DNA of 8,138 nt from an uncultured Clostridium sp. Its GTDB lineage: Bacteria > Bacillota > Clostridia > Lachnospirales > Lachnospiraceae. The stretch's first letter is position 1, and each line of letters begins with the position of its first letter. A model generated the notes under the pieces. The model did not search any database, was not told where the DNA came from, and saw nothing but the letters and a program-made list of their open reading frames with translations. Below are positions 7,175 through 8,138 of this stretch, piece by piece. The position numbers and the translations under genes are program-made. The stretch covers positions 1 through 8,138 of the forward strand of contig CABQJA010000097.1 of assembly GCA_902464345.1 (NCBI GenBank), given 5' to 3'.

Positions 7175-7943
7175 GATAAAAGAAGCATTCGAAAAGAAAA
7201 AGGTATTTGTAGGATTCCTGACCGCAGGAGATCCGAATCTGGCTAAGACAGAGGAGTTTATTCTGAAGATGCAGGAGGCAGGTGCCGGTTTGATCGAGAT
7301 CGGTATTCCATTCTCAGATCCGATCGCAGAGGGACCGGTTATTCAGGAAGCAAATGTGCGGGCACTGTCCAATAAGGGCGGCTGTACACTGGATATGGTG
7401 TTTGACATGGTAGAACGGATCCGGCCACAGGTAACGGTCCCGCTGGTATTTCTGACCTATCTGAATCCGGTATTCCGATATGGCTATGACCGCTTCAGCA
7501 AGAAGTGCACCGAGGTTGGGATAGACGGTTTTATCATTCCTGACATGCCGTATGAGGAAAGCGCAGAGCTGACGGAGATTGCGGCCGGTTATGGCGTTGA
7601 TAAGATCACCCTGATCGCACCGACCAGTGACGAACGGGTACAGATGCTGGCAAAGGATGCCAGAGGTTATATTTATCTGGTTTCCTCCATGGGCGTTACC
7701 GGAGAACGGAACGAGATCACGACAGATCTCGGTGACATTGTGGCGAAGATCCGGCAGGTAACGGATACGCCGGTTGCGATTGGATTCGGAATCCATTCTC
7801 CGGAGCAGGCGGAGAAAATGGGACAGCTGGCGGATGGTGTCATCGTAGGAAGCGCCATTGTAAAGCTGATCGCAAAATACGGCACAGAGGCAGGAGATCC
7901 GGTTGCAGAATATGTACGATCTATGAGCGAAGCATTGAAATAG
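7167..7943 (+). CDS. trpA: Tryptophan synthase alpha chain, with Glu at the second catalytic position
   Basis: This 258-residue TIM-barrel subunit cleaves indole-3-glycerol phosphate to indole and glyceraldehyde 3-phosphate and passes indole to TrpB. Glu44 in LIEIGIPFSDP matches catalytic Glu49 of the enterobacterial enzyme. The usual second acid, Asp60 in DPLADGP, is Glu55 here (DPIAEGP; codon GAG at 7329-7331). This is a conservative change; the enzyme is probably active, but that is inference. Loop 6 is SSMGVTGE (173-180), with the important Thr178. The phosphate-binding ends GFGIHSPEQ (206-214) and GVIVGSAIV (224-232) are intact. AGGAG (7153-7157) lies 9 nt before the ATG, inside trpB. 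The ATGAGTAA overlap with the trpB stop fits tight coupling and equal subunit output. The stop TAG is followed in frame by a second TAG. Confidence 0.97.
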   Translation: MSKIKEAFEKKKVFVGFLTAGDPNLAKTEEFILKMQEAGAGLIEIGIPFSDPIAEGPVIQEANVRALSNKGGCTLDMVFDMVERIRPQVTVPLVFLTYLNPVFRYGYDRFSKKCTEVGIDGFIIPDMPYEESAELTEIAAGYGVDKITLIAPTSDERVQMLAKDARGYIYLVSSMGVTGERNEITTDLGDIVAKIRQVTDTPVAIGFGIHSPEQAEKMGQLADGVIVGSAIVKLIAKYGTEAGDPVAEYVRSMSEALK

Positions 7944-7958
7944 TAGCCGGAAGAAAAA

Positions 7959-8000
7959 GGCTGTCATCGAATGAAAATAATTCGGTGACAGTCTTTTTTT
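7959..8000 (+). terminator. Intrinsic terminator of the trp operon
   Basis: CTGTCATCGAA (7961-7971) pairs with TTCGGTGACAG (7981-7991) over 11 bp, with one G-U wobble. G7959 with C7993 and G7960 with T7992 can extend the stem. The loop is 9 nt (TGAAAATAA). Seven T residues follow (7994-8000). It begins 15 nt after the trpA stop. An A-run at 7954-7958 faces the T-run, so it may also work on the other strand. Confidence 0.93.
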
Positions 8001-8035
8001 ATATGTGCAGATGGAGATGCACAGGAGACAGAAAA

Positions 8036-8074
8036 ATGAACGAATTGGCTCACAAACCACAAAGTTTTACGTAA
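8036..8074 (+). CDS. Possible 12-codon peptide ORF (MNELAHKPQSFT)
   Basis: An ATG at 8036 opens a 12-codon frame that ends at TAA 8072-8074. AGGAG at 8023-8027 lies 8 nt upstream, an ideal spacing, which is the main reason to list it. The stop codon falls inside the first TTTTACGTAAAA palindrome. It could be a leader peptide for a gene to the right, the surviving start of a decayed gene, or chance. I do not recognise the peptide, and no promoter is evident between it and the trp terminator. Confidence 0.25.
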   Translation: MNELAHKPQSFT

Positions 8075-8104
8075 AAAACAAGAAATAAAAATAATTTACG
8101 TAAA
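8065..8104. repeat. Two copies of a TTTACGTAAA palindrome
   Basis: TTTTACGTAAAA (8065-8076) and TTTACGTAAA (8095-8104) are perfect inverted repeats, each centred on ACGT, with centres 29 bp apart. As direct repeats they share TTTACGTAAAAA. They lie in very AT-rich DNA. A weak promoter can be drawn between them: TTTACG (8066-8071), 18 bp, AATAAT (8090-8095). That layout would suit operator sites for a dimeric regulator of a gene to the right. The repeats are seen; the role is inference. Confidence 0.5.
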
Positions 8105-8138
8105 AAGTGAAAAATAATGAAGGAAAAATCAAAAACAA

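Larger units (their letters stand above)
8001..8138. other. AT-rich intergenic region after the trp operon
   Basis: Apart from the mini-ORF and palindromes, no gene is supported here. An ATG at 8117 begins MKEKSKT and runs off the window end, but it has no clear ribosome binding site, so it is not called as a gene. The change from the balanced composition of the trp genes to A-rich sequence is abrupt. Confidence 0.6.

Noticed and set aside
7314..8060. 248-codon open frame on the minus strand opposite trpA and its terminator
   Set aside because: It runs through the trpA terminator hairpin and opposite conserved coding sequence; its Cys/Arg/His-rich product looks like a shadow translation.
8117..8138. 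ATG at 8117 (MKEKSKT...) as the start of a next gene
   Set aside because: No convincing ribosome binding site and only seven codons are visible before the window ends.
1..8138. CRISPR arrays, insertion sequences, tRNA or rRNA genes
   Set aside because: None seen: no spaced direct repeats, no transposase motifs or terminal inverted repeats, and no cloverleaf-type sequence; the T-box only resembles a tRNA-binding partner.

Overview
The window holds one complete tryptophan biosynthesis operon, all on the + strand, in the order trpE-trpG-trpD-trpC-trpF-trpB-trpA. Upstream is the 3' end of a methyl-accepting chemotaxis gene. Downstream is a short AT-rich intergenic stretch. Several traits point to a low-to-medium GC Firmicute of class Clostridia, probably Lachnospiraceae-like: a T-box leader, strong AGGAGG-type ribosome binding sites, trpG lying unfused between trpE and trpD, and a sporadically AT-rich flank. 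The taxon is inferred from style and memory of family sequences, not from a search.

Layout. 1-1038: C-terminal part of a chemoreceptor, cut by the window edge. 1070-1097: a consensus sigma-A promoter (TTGACA, 16 bp, TATAAT). About 1104-1407: a tRNA-sensing T-box leader. Its Stem I can be folded to place a UGG (Trp) specifier codon. Its antiterminator and terminator are mutually exclusive folds. 1450-7943: seven trp genes separated by 0 to 59 nt or overlapping. 7959-8000: a strong intrinsic terminator. 8001-8138: no recognisable gene, but a 12-codon ORF with a good ribosome binding site and two copies of a TTTACGTAAA palindrome.

How it works together. TrpE and TrpG form anthranilate synthase. 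TrpD adds phosphoribose, TrpF isomerises, TrpC closes the indole ring, and the TrpA2B2 complex converts indole-glycerol phosphate plus serine into tryptophan. Uncharged tRNA-Trp is expected to stabilise the antiterminator and allow transcription. Charged tRNA-Trp leaves the terminator to form. TrpE also keeps the LLES motif linked to tryptophan feedback inhibition, so control is probably on both transcription and enzyme activity.

Nothing here is a new biological system. The points most worth a second look are the Asp-to-Glu change at the second catalytic position of TrpA, the paired palindromes and mini-ORF downstream of the operon, and the clear specifier logic of the T-box.
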